From contig CM034548.1 of the NCBI GenBank assembly GCA_020055645.1, positions 39,362,296-39,426,295 on the forward strand: DNA of 64,000 nt, given 5' to 3'. This DNA comes from Tomocerus qinae (lineage: Eukaryota; Arthropoda; Collembola; Entomobryomorpha; Tomoceridae). Under the pieces are notes generated by a model. That model saw only the letters and a program-made list of their open reading frames with translations, was not told where the DNA came from and searched no databases. This document shows positions 22,701 through 37,700 of this stretch, piece by piece (position 1 is the stretch's first letter; every line of letters begins with the position of its first letter). The position numbers and the translations under genes were made by a program.

Positions 22701-25700
22701 CTATTGAATAATTGAATACATATTATTCTGATAATTATGCCATGTAGCTTGATGCAATTTTTAAGCGTGGTAGTAGCGAGGCACACATTTGTGTTAGTAT
22801 TCATGTAATCACACCAATTAATATTTAACGTTGACGGTATTTAAATACTAAAAGCTAATACATTTGTGTCGGTATGTATCATTCGATAATGGCATGACAA
22901 TATAAATAATAAAAATAATAAAGTATCTTGATGCGTCGATAGTTTAAAGAATTCAAACTATACACATCACATTTTATATATTATATGTATCAGTAATTAA
23001 AGTCTTAAATAAAACTAAATAAGCATTATGAATCATGCCTTACATGTTATATATTAATTATGTGTACAAGAGTTCTTTCATTTTGTACACCATCGTTATG
23101 TAATGATTGATAAGCATGACATATTGTTGGGACATGATGATTTGTAGATAAAAGGAGAGTGTGAAAGGGAAATTCCTGTCTTGTTTAATCTCCTGTCAAT
23201 CTGAATAGATGCATTGCAATGAGAGATCACAAACAGAACAGGTTGCTTTAAGCACAAACATGAAATGTGCCACGGTGACATCCTGCGTTGAATTGCAATG
23301 AGCTAGTTAAATAGGCATTTCTTTTAAGTGATGCACTATTGCGTACATGGATGAAACCAGTGGGCGGCTGTTATTTCACAAAATATCCTTCTTCGTGATT
23401 TGAAGGTTATTCTTTTATCGATCAATGACTATTTAGTAGTTCTGTCAACAGCTAATAAGTCAATATAAGAATATTGCAAGTAAAATGGTTTTAATAATAA
23501 ACCTATGTCGATGTTGATATCATTAGAGTAGATTACTCCAGTGATACTGTCTTAAGTTTGTCTAAAACATTACCCTAAATTACTATTCTTCGTGTATGAC
23601 TTATATTACGTTTATGACATACTATTTTGACTTTTATTGAGGCTTTACCTACTCTAATTCTACAAACCATAAATAAAGGTCTAATCATCATTTATAATTT
23701 CTACCCGACATATTATTACTACCGTACATATAAGCCAAGTTTATACAACTATGTTGGTACAATAATATTTCATGTAGGCGGACATTTATATTTTGAAGTG
23801 AAAGCAGATTAAAAAGGCTTTTCTTAGAAATAAAATAAGTACCTAGTTAGTGAGCTAGTATTGTTTCTTTGAATTTTCTCATAACTTATATAATATATAT
23901 TGTAACTCTAAAGTTGACGCAGAACTTTCACCGTTGCTAATTGAACCACTATTCCGTGAAAGGAACATAAAACTTTTGATCATAATTAATGGAAAGGAGC
24001 TTTGGGACATCAATGGGATTAGTAGTCAGATATTCAAAAAGATTATTATGCTAGGCTACAAGTTTATTCTGATGAGAATATACTCTACACTCTACAGACA
24101 TCGTGACATTGATGTGTGTGCTACTAATTTATGCACCGCACTACTCCTGTACTTCTGAAGATTAATCAAAAAAGATGAGATAAGGGTGATTCAGAATCTC
24201 AGAATTTAAACCAAACACAGATGGAGAAATATTGTCTCGTGGCATTGATATACTTAAGTACCGATGATGACTATCTGTACAGTACAAATATATTCACGTG
24301 CGGTGCGACATGACATTATTAGGGTTGTTATATCAATGCATATTATATAGGTTTTAGTATTAGTCCCGGTAAATAGGACAATTCAACTATATTTGATATA
24401 GCATTGTTTAGATCTTATGGGTGGAGTTTGTGGAGTAGAGCACTGGATTAATTTCAATGTACGAGTCGACGTGCTTGAAATGAAAAGCTTAACAAAAGCC
24501 TATACACGACGAAGAAGACGACACGACAATCAATATGCTTGACTTCTAAATATGAATAAGAAGAGTTTAAAAAACAATAGGGAATACTCCTTAAATATTT
24601 ACACTGTGTATATAGCGACAATCATATAAGATTTGTATTGTAATTTTCCTTACAAATTACATACATGTATTTATACAAAACATGTTAACCGGCATATAGA
24701 TATAATATGCGGTAATAAAACGTAATCTGCAAATCCAATTTTGTCTTCTATTGTAATTGCTCGTCCCAGCTTAATGGCTATTGTTGTTAAATATTTAATT
24801 GTAGTTTGCACAGCTTATACCTAATTACATGAATTGCTATGCTAAATAGGTAGAATTCCATGAAGTAGTATATGCTATGTACAATGTTTTCACTTTCGCT
24901 AGATCGATGGTAAATGAATCTCCTTTCATTGTATGTATAACTCTTTTATCTTAAATGCCAGTTTATAGCAAATATTTACAACATAGAACATAATAACAAC
25001 ATATTAGCACTGTTTTATTACTTTTCCAAAGCTACCCAAGCCATTCACGGCAATGAAATTGCTATAATATATTTCTACCGCTATTGCAGTTATTCTCATT
25101 TTAACCACTGATCATAGTTATAATTTTTCAGCACTGTCTATCTAGGTCTACTCCAACGTTTGTGAATTTGCCAAAATTTTACAGCGTTCATAAAATTGAC
25201 GCTTTGTTAATGATTTAATAGTAATTAATAATATTTTAGGTTATATTACAATTGTAATTACAATAAATAGGCGTTTGTAAAGAAGTTTTTAAGTGCATTT
25301 AGTCATGTAAAAAACGAATTCTGATTGCACTTAAAAAATGCGACCCTTTATTATTAGTTAATAGCTATTAATTTAATATAATTTCGACTTCGACCCATGA
25401 CCCAACTAATATAAAGCAAGCTTAAAATGTTTTATGAAACTTGGCTTTTAATTTAATTGATAAATAATTGATCAAAGATAAATATCACTCTATGACTTCT
25501 ACGGTATTTACCTGGAAATGTAAAATTTTCCAGAAGAGAAGATTCAATTATCAAAGCCCCTTTCATGATGATTACTTTTGATTTTATGGACAACACACCA
25601 CAAGATGTTATAAGGCTCATGTTATGTTCAAAATACTGAGTTTTTCCAAGTGGAATTGATTCCGAGTATTGACTGAGAAAATGGTCCTTCCAGACCGGAA

Positions 25701-28700
25701 ATCTGTCTATGTCGGCTTTTAGGCTTGGGGCCTAAAAGTCTAAATTTCCCTACTCATCCTCATTACAGTTAAACAAATGACAAACCTTTGTCTTTTAGTT
25801 TTACTCATCTCAAGTTCAAAATCTTATTTGATTTATAGCAACTAATTGACGCTGTATAATACTGAGTTAATTAAAGGTGGGAAAATGGGAAATACTAAAT
25901 AATTGATAATATATTAACGTATCTATATACCCAAGTAAATGTTAATTATATATATATATTCCTTTTTGCAATGAATCGTCATTGTCAATTGCAGATGTAA
26001 AATTTCATTCATCCTATTTATACAATCTAATTAGAAATATTTTTGGATACCGTACCGTGTGGATTTCTACAAAATGAAAATATAATCTAAGTAGTGATTG
26101 GCTAACTCTACTATGCATAATGCCAACTGTTTTAAATATTCGAAACGAAAACATAGTAGACTACTTCGCCTTGAATAAAGCGTCGTTTCTTTGTTCCCTT
26201 AAACTTTAAGATCAAGTAAATGAAAACTAAACAACTTTCTAGTTAACCCTTTATTAACCACACAACCCACCGTATCATTATCATTACTGCATGTCAGTTG
26301 TCACTAATCAGACTAATCATCAAACTAATCTAGTACATATAATTGTGTGTGAATCAGGGTCTACTGTTATACACATACCTATATTTCTAAGAAGTTTAAG
26401 GCCTTCAACTTATTCAGTAAAAACACAAGATATTATTTACGGTAAAGCAAAAAGTTTGATGCGCCTCCTTGATATGTTTAAAACTTTGACCTGGAACTGT
26501 GGGTCTTACAAAGTTGTAAGTAGTGGTAGAATTTTCCTTATTATTATTCTTAAAAAATATTTTTACAAGTAGAGTAAATGGCAAACTTATGTCTGCCTCT
26601 TCTGGTACACAAGCTCGGAACCTATAACAAATCTCTCAATAAAAAACTTGTATACTGACTGACTGCTTGGGGACATAATATAACATATTAATGCCAATAT
26701 TAGGCTATTTATCACCTTCAATTTCTATCAGATTAGAGTTTTTACTAAATGAATGAATACATTAATAGATGTATTCATTGGAATGGAAACATTTTAAGTT
26801 GGTATTGGAAATAGTGTAACGTGTTAATAAATCAGTGCATGAATGACATGAATCCATATTCCACTCTGCTCAAGTAGAATAACATTTGCAAAGTATTTCA
26901 TGGTTAAGCCAGAGACTTTGTGTAATGTAAATGCGTAGTAATATAGTACTTATCAGTATGTATGAGGTAGGTTGAGCTAAAAGATAATCACTGCTTGCTT
27001 ACCTAGTGGGTATCACGTATCTTTACCTAATTATGAGTATAGTGACTGTCTTACAACGAGAATTCGTTCTTTGGCAACTCTCTTCGCACATTTTTAATTA
27101 TCACATTTCTGAGATCGGCGTATCAAACATTACAATTAGAAACTACAACCTGCTTATCATTTTCCTTTAACACCTAACGTCTTATTTATTTGTCTAAGTA
27201 ATTATTATTCATTGCTATAATTGCTACATTCACAAGTCCGTTAATCAGTAGCCATGCTTAATAAACCTTCTTGCTATTTATTTACCAACGTCCATTTAGT
27301 TATTAGAAGTAAGCTTAAGCTGGTCACTATTGCAGCTCTAAATAAGCAAACAATTGTTGCACTGGTACTTAACTATAATAAATGAAAAAGTGATCATGCT
27401 TTGGTAGTTGAGAGTCCCTAATTTTTGTTATTAATATATGAATAATGAATTGTGCTCTTATGTAAATTGGATACCTAGATAGGATGTATGCAAACCTTTT
27501 TGGGAATGATGCTAATTCGCCTCTCTCCCTCTGAACTCTTTGCAGCATAAACAAATTTAAATTTCAACAGTAGAAATAAGAATGAAACTGATGTTATAGC
27601 CCCATTATATCATTCCTTGCATACGTCTATATAATCCAAAATACGTTCTAACCTTATAAATATTTTGAGTCCTAAATCCTTAATAGAGTCAGTAGGGCTT
27701 TGATACGTAGGGTGCTGTTTATCTCTCTGATAATTGCATGACAGTTTTGGGCTGTAGCAATTAAACAATTGTCTGTATTGCTGGGATTGTGATGATGGCT
27801 AATACAATGTAATTCCAATTTCCTACTACTTCCTGATGAATGATGAACGTTGGCAATTGCACGCTTTTAAGGATGAAATGTATGCGGTTTGGGAGATGCT
27901 CATGTCAATCATCAAGGATTGTTTTCCCTTTAACTGGTTTATAAGATCAAGGTTTTTGGTTTCAAATAGTTCATATGATATGCTAACAAATGGGTAGACA
28001 TCTGCAAGTTCAGTGAACACGTTATAAGATTTAAATGTAGCATATTTCTCTAGTTGTCGGATACATACAATTGATTGAATTTATAGTGCCATATGATTGT
28101 GCCGTCACGACAATAGAATACTTGCGTTGTTTATGACATACTGCCATAAATGACTAAAATATTTTATACCCTAGCTTTCGTTATATGGATCACACAGTGT
28201 TTTAGGACGGATGCAAAATCGCAAATAATTCATACTAATGTAATAAATGTAGGTCATCGAATAAATAAATGCATGTCAAGATTTATGTTGATTTAATTGC
28301 GCATTAATTTATTAATATTAATGGAATTATTACTGAGGTTCCACTAAGCACCAATCAATTAACATCTTGCCAAATATTTAATGCGCATTTACTTAACGTC
28401 TACAATTAGTTGGGGCGTGATGGGGTGAAAACAAAGCCATTTTGTTCTACGCCCCTTTGAAAAGCTACTTTCATTTTTAATCAATTATCTGGTGAAGTTG
28501 TAGCCAACAGATTTTTTCCCTAACAGATTCTTTTTGTTAAAAAATATTTGAACCGAAATAAGCCTTTGTCACTAAGTTTTGGTTGCACATTCTGGAATCT
28601 GGACAAATTCTATTGACATTTGACTGATACCAATGTCAAGTAATGGCTTTGTATTGTCGTCGATATCTTGCCAACCTTTCTAACAGATATAGAAATAGAT

Positions 28701-31700
28701 ATAGTGATATATAAAAGATTTTAGTCGTATGTAAACTATCGTGTATTTTCCAAAATCTCTGTCCATCTCTATTCCATTCTCCACCATCAATGTTAATGTT
28801 ATTCATGAACGTTTTAAATGCTAATTGTAAGGATGTACAAAAACATGTAATCAATTCCTTGAGATCAATATTTATCCCAAACTGTCCTCATAAATTACCT
28901 TATTATAGAAATGAGGTAATTGCAAGCGTACTTTTCGCTTTCAAATTGTTACTGCAACAAAAGTGAAAAATAAACCAGATGGAAGCTTATAGCTAAAATG
29001 TGTTTATCTTTTTCGTTTACATATGGAAAGGTATAATATGCAGATTTACTTTATAAATCTTTCTTCATACATCATTATACAACTACACACCTACATTGTC
29101 TAGTGAATTTATCTTTTACATAGGCTTCTACGTTGTCTAAGATGTTTTTGAACGAAAGTTGTATGATAGGAGAGAAGGCACGGAAAACGATTAGCCTGTT
29201 TGCACTTATTTATTTGCTTTAGGTATAAATTCTTTAAGAATGAGTTGAAAATTGTGTAATAAGATACGTAGAGTAATTAATAATTACTTTAGTTTAAACT
29301 TTGATAACATTTTGTTTGATTAATACTTAAAGAGGAATGTGCTAGTTATGGGTCAAGTTTTACTGGAAATTGAAAAAAGAATCAAATGCCTTAAGTTCTA
29401 TTCTGTTGGTCGGGCTGTGTCGACTTGACCTGAAATTCAACTCTTGATGTGTTGCAAGTATGTGAGGTTGTTGGTATTGATTTGCATACATTTTTCTGTT
29501 AAGTTGTACTTGTACTCTGTCGCTGTCGGGTTCATGTCAGATGATGTCGACTCGACTTGGGCAGTCAAGTTATAGTCAAAGCTTTCCTACATTGTTATTA
29601 TTATAATTCAGTTTACTGAGTGTCTTAATGCCTGACTACTGATAGGATGGTGCTGAGGAATGCCTCAAAGTCAGGCTGTTTGTTGCATGCAGTCCCATCA
29701 TCTAATCTCTTCATGTTACATCTATTTATTTCAATACACAGAAATGAATTTAATGCAGTTGAGGTCGAGGTAAATCTTAGTTTGCCTTGTCGTACTCCTT
29801 TGTCTTAGTCACTAATAAAATATGTAGATACTTGGCTATAAAATCACTACACATACTTCGTACATAGTTAGATACAGTTGTAGTCGATTTTTCATAAATA
29901 AATACTACCTGCAGTAACCATAAAATGTTTCCTTAAACAACAAAAATCTACAAGAACTGAATTTTCAACTTAGATGGATTGTACACTTAAAACTACATGA
30001 CTAAAGAAATACAAGACCAAGAAACTTAAATGATCATTAAATATCGAAACTTGCAACATCTTAATTAGTACAGTGAACGTTGTATACATGAACATATAAA
30101 CATTGTGGAGTGTATTTTAAATGTGATAACTGTTTTACAACACATTAGTGCTAATGTTTATGTCCATCAGTTTTGGCGAAGGAATCATTTTCCAAGATAT
30201 ACTTCGTGGATGTAAATATTCTTATGATTTACTATCAAAATCTCCATTTATTTGACATGAATTGTTCCATTAGTTCCAAAATCCATGGCTTAGCAAAATT
30301 TTGATTTAATAGGAAGCAAAATATTTCCTTCTTTAAATAAATGTTATGTGATAAAACCTTAGCAAAGTGTTGTTTATTTTCGAATTTATTAATTTCCTTT
30401 AAGAAATTACTTGTTCAACGAATTAAATAAGATATTGTGAAGAAGTACTACTCATCGGTTACCCAAATACACTTAAGATGTTTTTCTATTTTATAGTGTG
30501 TACAGGAGGAACTGTAATAAATGAAAGAAAAGTGAATTTAGAACTACACCAGTGAGCTATAATGGTTATGATTGAGTGATAAAGAAAATAATTACGAGTG
30601 GTAAGCATGAAATTATACCTCTGTTGCTAATCGGTAGGAAACTATAACCAACCCAAATAAATACATACCAAACTGGACTGTGGACTCTATTATCAGTTTA
30701 AGTTCCTAAGAGTGAAATGTTGTTATTATAATGTGGTAAATGGTTTACTAATGATTTTATAGACTTGTATTGCAGTTATATTTTTATACTACATGCTTAC
30801 TTGTTAATTATTTATTTACCAGCACTTAGACAGCATTATGGAGATAGCGATCTTACTAAAGAGCTGGTAATAAGTATTATTGCTTTATAGCGTATATCAA
30901 TTCCCCCTGAGCATGCGAATCCTTTGTTCTTTAGTCATGTGAGTTCAAGTAATGAAATAATTCTTAATGTCATTCTTTTTTAGAAATGTGGTATTTAAAG
31001 TTTTTGGGCCTCTGTAGTTGACATTACACTATCGTTTAGGGGAGGATTAAATCTAAATTATACTTGTATTTTGTATTGTTGCTAGATTTTAATAATCACA
31101 TTAATTTTATCTTTTCAAAAGATTCAAATAGTAATGTCAACCATGTCTACATGAACACAACAAATCCATAGGATTTAAGTATAGTATGAAGTTGAGTTGA
31201 CTTTGGAAGTATGAATTCCATTACCTTACCAAAAACAAAATTTACAGGTATAATTTTATGATTAGTTTGCCTTGTCATTACATGATCAGAGTAGATTATT
31301 CCCAAATGGAGCATTGTACGTTGACTAATTAAGCCAAATTAAAAAGACAGTTCCTTGTTAAAAGCACGATGAACTGTAATGTAAACAAAGTAAACATATT
31401 TAGCTGGTGACATAAATACTTTAGTACAATAAGGAACTAGTGTATGAATTATTTACCCCAAGTTTAATATTACTGCAAATGATATCACTCCTTTTAACCG
31501 ATATATTTAACGCTTCGTTTCTTTACTTAAACTTCTGAATAATACCATCTAACTCTTTGAAATAAAGATTCCAAAATTGAGGTGAGTGTATAAAAGTATT
31601 TAGCGTCTTTAGTTTTGAAACTACTTGTTATGCGTGTTTTTAATTTTGTTTGTAGGATCGGTAGATTGAAGGGGATAGTGTATAATTGGCATTAGTGTAA

Positions 31701-34700
31701 GTATTTTTTCCAATTATAAGCAACGATGAGATGATTTCATTATGGCAGTTGAGTTTAGTGCGGATATTTTATGTTGTGGGTTATATATAAAATGTGATGT
31801 TGATCCTTAGTTTTAATTTTGCCATGCAGTGAGACATTAACTGGGGACAGTTTTTCATTGTTAATATGCTATTTAGCTACAGGTAGTGAGTTTGGGTAGG
31901 CCTGCATTAGAAAAGGTGTTGAGACGGATGCGTATTGCTGGCAATGAGTGTATTTATGTATGGTTGGTGTAAACATTGTGTAAATAAATCAGTTGATATA
32001 ACACGTTTATATTGTAAGGGAAGATATTAAGCGTAGTCGCCGTGCTCTGGTAGGAAACATCAAATTAACCACAGCAGGTATTTGGACATGCAGAAAGGTA
32101 ATAAATAAAGCAATAAAAATGTAAGCGCTAGTTTGATTAATGTTCTTGTTGTTAAAGATGGGTAATATGGATGTCTTTCTGTACGCTAAGTAAGTAAAAT
32201 GAAGTATACATGGTCAAAGTACTAATATGGATTGATGCTAACGTGTTTTAAAACTTTTCGTTGGGATGTGGCCAAGATAGCTTTCAAGTATCAAGTAGGT
32301 CGATAGTGAACAGTTGTTCTAATGTACTAACATCGGACATGAAGTTGCAATAAGGTAAAAGTTAATTCTTATGGCATTTCATTGGAACTAGTGTGTTCTG
32401 CTACAATATGAATGGAGTGTATAGTTCCACAGCAAAGTTGACTTATTATTGTTAGCATTGCCATTGACTTGAAGAGGGAGAGGATGTTGATGGTTATCTT
32501 ATCTCCAAGCAGTTTGGCTTGTTTCTCGGCAGTTTGTCAATATTACATAAATAATTTACTGCACTGTGTACTACACTACTATACGTACATAGTACTAACT
32601 ATACACAATTACAATAGACATAACATAACTGAGTATCTCGTGGAGGCACATTATTTATTTAGTAGGCTGTATTGTGGTCTTTGTGGTTCATTCCAAATAC
32701 CACAATTATAAGTCTCATTTGATGCAATATCTTATGTACAAACTGCTGTGAGAGTCTACTACTTAGTCTGACCAACCAAAGTACAAAAATATAGAGCAGT
32801 ATTGAAGTGCAGATTATAATATTTCTATGTAAAGCGATGAACTACTGATGTAGTAGGATACATGTATGTGTATTTGGTACTTATATTAAACTTTTCTTTG
32901 GTATTGTGCAGAGAGCAATCAAACTGGCCGAAGACGACTCGGGAGACCGACAGCGCATATGTTATCAGTTGTTGAAACGATCTCAAGAGGGTGGTGACAA
33001 CAATAAGCCTAGTAGTGAGAAAGAAAAGACGAGTCCAAAGCCTTCAAAGCCAAGGTCTACGTCCAGCAAGAAGAAAGTGAAGGTATGTCATCCTAATCAG
33101 TCAACCAACGATAGTCATAAATAAATAGGGCACCAGAAACATTTAGCGAATTATACTTTAACACTTATCCATTTTATTCCATGTAGCATTTCCTCCCCGT
33201 ATTTGCCAAAAGCTATTTCAATGAGTTATTATTGATGCACTCTGCAATGATTACTTTATAATTTATGTTCATAGGGAAAATAAATTCTTATATTTTACCA
33301 ATTTTGAGAATTGGCGATATCTGCTATATTAGAAGTTTCTTTACCTACGGAGTGACTTGTTTTAGAGTCAACGACAAAATAAGTTGCATTAGTGAAGAAG
33401 TTACTGAAAGATAGTAATAAATGCAGTTTTTGGTGCATTCTGTTAACGTGTAAGTGCACATATGTGTAGTTAGTTGGACTGAGTGGAAGTGTAGTTTTGG
33501 TTGCAACTATGTTTTTGACAATCAGTGTAAGTAAAAGTGTATTAGACAGAGGAGATAAAAGGGAGTAGCAGTAAAGGATATGTAATAGTAGGATAAAAGA
33601 GGAAAGTGTTGATTTAGTGTAGCAAGTTTGAGAAGAAATGGCAAGGATAATAGATATTTTAGTAATGAAAGTCAAAAAGAGAGGACTACTTGGTTAAAGG
33701 TGGGTGCTATAAAACAAGCGAGCAAAATGATAGTTGAGTGTATTTAGTTGGATCTCTTTGAGAGGGAAAGAAGGGAAAGATGGTGGAAAAAATGGTAAAA
33801 GTAAAAAATGTAGTGTGGGAGGGGATGGTGGAAGGGAAAGAAGGAGAGAAATCGGTGGTCATCTCACGTCTAATTTGAGATGGGAAGTCGACTACTCTTC
33901 GTGTGAAACAGACGTTAACCTTTATTGAGAAGACGGAAAATGTATGTTGGGAACGTGAGACGGGCAACAAATATCATTTTATGCTGACGGAAAATACTGT
34001 CTTTCTCGTATTATTTCGATCTCTTCCTCTATCTCATCTCCTTTTCCTCAAGACGTTTCCACCAATCCCACCAAACCAAAATATACCGCACTAAATTCAC
34101 GACCCTCCTCACAGACACTCAACATCCGAGTTTATTGTACTCTATCATCTACAGGGTTCCAACTACCAGAATGTATCTACTCCTTCTATAACCACACACT
34201 AGATCTGTATTACATTTTTTAGCATTTTCTAATTGAAGTTTTTGAAAATGATTGACTTATTGGGTACAAAGCCTTATACAAGTAAATAATTAAAGTTAAT
34301 AATAAAACTTAAAAGTTGGCAAATTTACAAATATTTAATAATTTAGTTAGAATTTAACTAATAATAGTAATTCACAAAAATACTGGAATAGAAAAGCTAA
34401 TTAGATGTATTTTACTCTTGTAGCAGATAGTGGTCCAATTGTGTTCAGATGTCATAATGAACAGTCCTAGCCATCAAATTTTTTAACATCAGCTAATTTA
34501 TTTTTATTAACTAAGGCCTGTCGAAATATACATTTTTCATAACCGTAAGTGCCGTATGTAGTACATCGTTAACCATCTTTGAGGGCATTAGTTGGGTTTA
34601 GAATGGAAAATTACATTCTGTAAATTCTTTTCGAAAAGCGAATGGAATGGAGTATTTTCCATTGTAGCAGTGTTTATTTACTGTTATTAATTCACGATCG

Positions 34701-37700
34701 CAATTTTAGCCAAGGTTGTTTTAGGAAAAACACGTAGCTTATAATACCACGCGAATAGTCAAAATAAATAAAACAATTGAAATTTGGTTCGGTGGTTCCA
34801 ATTTACCTTTGATTAACGGGTTTATTCTTCGTGTATGTTGCTTGAATTGTAGGAATACATACTGTCTTTGTCTGGTGAATAAATACTTGTGGTTTTGTGT
34901 AAACAGCATTTAAAATTAGTTAGTACGTGTTCTAAGTATACATATTATAAAAGGTTAGATTAAATACTTGGAAGCAATGGTACCTAGTATCAGTTTTATG
35001 GATGGTGAAATTCAGATTGAATACATTGTCTTTGTCTTGTGTATAATATGGGGCACGTGCCCAAGTCCCCAACTCCGACTTATGGTGGTTGTGGTGAGTG
35101 AGTTCAACTTTTTCATGTACTACCTAGCCACATCGAAATACTAGACAGCATAGTTTTTGTGTAACTCCAGCAAGACAATAAGATATTGTTTTAAACTATC
35201 ATTAAACTTGTTTTCGTTAGAATAGTACACACAACCATCATATTATTATCGTGATTGCGGTGACTCCTTCTGCTTTCCTATCTTCAGAGTATCTTTTATA
35301 CCGAAATGTAGTATAGAGTGAAAATTTTCCATTGTAGCAGTGTTTATTTACTGTTATTAATTCACGAAGTCGCAATTTTAGCCAAGGTTGTTTTAGGAAA
35401 AACACGTAGCTTATAATACCACGCGAATAGTCAAAATAAATAAAACAATTGAAATTTGGTTCGGTGGTTCCAATTTACCTTTGATTAACGGGTTTATTCT
35501 TCGTGAAATTTTGCTTGAATTGTAGGAATACATACTGTCTTTGTCTGGTGAATAAATACTTGTGGTTTTGTGTAAACAGCATTTAAAATTAGTTAGTACG
35601 TGTTCTAAGTATACATATTATAAAAGGTTAGATTAAATACTTGGAAGCAATGGTACCTAGTATCAGTTTTATGGATGGTGAAATTCAGATTGAATACATT
35701 GTCTTTGTCTTGTGTATAATATGGGGCACGTGCCCAAGTCCCCAACTCCGACTTATGGTGGTTGTGGTGAGTGAGTTCAACTTTTTCATGTACTACCTAG
35801 CCACATCGAAATACTAGACAGCATAGTTTTTGTGTAACTCCAGCAAGACAATAAGATATTGTTTTAAACTATCATTAAACTTGTTTTCGTTAGAATAGTA
35901 CACACAACCATCATATTATTATCGTGATTGCGGTGACTCCTTCTGCTTTCCTATCTTCAGAGTATCTTTTATACCGAAATGTAGTATAAGTACATGTGTA
36001 CTTTGTCTACATACAGAACTCTGTTTCAGTTTTCTCATACACAACATTTGGTACAAAATGTTTGTAAACAAGTACTCTCATTGGGGTTCTTATCTCGTTT
36101 TGATGTCCATTATGTCATCCAAAACTTTCACTTCTTATTCAAGTTGCTGAATATCCAGTAGTTAATTGTGTACATATCAAAGTTAAGAATCTAATAATGA
36201 ACTAACTGTAATTTTTAATGTAAGCCATGTAGGTAGTAATTTATCCATATAAATCAAAGTTATAATATGTAAAGTTATGTCAAATCGGCAGTTCAGTAGG
36301 CACTAAAATATATTTATAGCTCTGTTGTTGGATTTTGGATTTATATATCTTTTATTGGCTTGTTTTTCATTGTGTGTTCATTGGTTTGGAATTTGAAAGA
36401 CTAAATCAAATACTAAACGCATGTTTAACTATTGCAGGTTACGGAGAACGGTGAAGCAATGGTGAGCAAAGCCCCAGGTAGTGAGAGTAGATGTAGTGCA
36501 CCTTCTGGAGGTAGTGGTGGAATTCCCCACTCAATTCCAAATCCAATAACAATTCCAATTCCGAATTTTCATCCACGTCCGCATTATCCTAAGAAAGCTC
36601 GGACCAATGGGCCGCCTTCCTCCAAAGAAGCCATACATAACGTACGTATTTTTTGTCTCATCTCACCATTGTCATGTAGTGTCATTAGCTATAAACTAAC
36701 ATTGTTTCAATTTCCATTTTATGAATTCAGCTTACTAAAATAGATTTGCAATTTTGCATGTCACTTAAATTGTGAAACATAAGCATTTGTGAATTTTTAA
36801 GAGAGTATAAATAAAGTGGTATATGTTTTAGAGTAAATACATAAGAGACCATGCAGGCTCGGAACAAAATGTCACAGACAAAGTTGTTACTTTCAGATTC
36901 TAATCTACTTAGTGACATGAAAAAAACAATTTCAGGATTTTTTTTGAAAACCCGCCGTTTTTAAGTTAAGGCGGTTTTCCGCCTTATGTCGTTCATCTAT
37001 GATTCATTTCTAAACTACTTGACCGATTTTCTTGAAACCGGCGCCATTCTGCTCGCAAACGCTTTCATCACATGGCCCCCTTTTTAGTTTTTCAAAATTT
37101 TTTCAAAATTTTAAAAAAGATTTCGAAAAATTTCGAAAAAGAACTTTTTGAACGTTTTTATTAGAACTGTTATTAAATGCGATAAAAACGCTAGTTCTGA
37201 CCAAAAACTCAAAAGTGGTTTTCATTCATTAATTTTAATGGCTTTATTTTTGATATATACACCCTAATTATTGAGTTTTTGGTCAGAATTAGCGTTTTTA
37301 TCGCATTTAATAATAGTTCAAATAAAACCGTACAAAAAAATTTTTTTTCAAAATTTTTCGAAATCTTTTTCAAAATTTTGAAAAAATTTTGAAAAACTAA
37401 AAAGGGGGCCATGTGATGAAAGCGTTTGCGAGCAGAATGGCGCCGGTTTCAAGAAAATCGGTCAAGTAGTTTAGAAATGAATCATAGATGAACGACATAA
37501 GGCGGAAAACCGCCTTAACTTAAAAACGGCGGGTTTTCAAAAAAAATCCTGAAATTGTTTTTTTCATGTCACTAAGTAGATTAGAATCTGAAAGTAACAA
37601 CTTTGGCTGTGACATTTTGTTCCGAGCCTGCATGGTCTCTTATGTATTTACTCTTTAGTATTTGTTCTCAGTCGGTACTCATTCGTGTACCGGAGATACT

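Larger units (their letters stand above)
16706..32911 (+). other. Intron 1 of the tay/AUTS2-like gene (16.2 kb)
   Basis: The intron is AT-rich and has no plus-strand coding exon that I can support. It carries a possible small antisense gene at 19085-19288 and a 17-bp tandem repeat at 20116-20149. Elsewhere only chance-level ORFs were seen. Long first introns in this gene family usually hold regulatory DNA, but I cannot identify individual enhancers here. Confidence 0.6.

Noticed and set aside
33295-33675. 126-codon minus-strand ORF
   Set aside because: Its residues (Ser, Thr, Leu, Phe) follow from the purine-rich plus strand. No signal, domain or splice context was seen.
37209-37412. Minus-strand ORF in the foldback element
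   Set aside because: It consists of Lys/Phe/Leu low-complexity sequence produced by the A/T-rich arms and the loop, with no transposase features.
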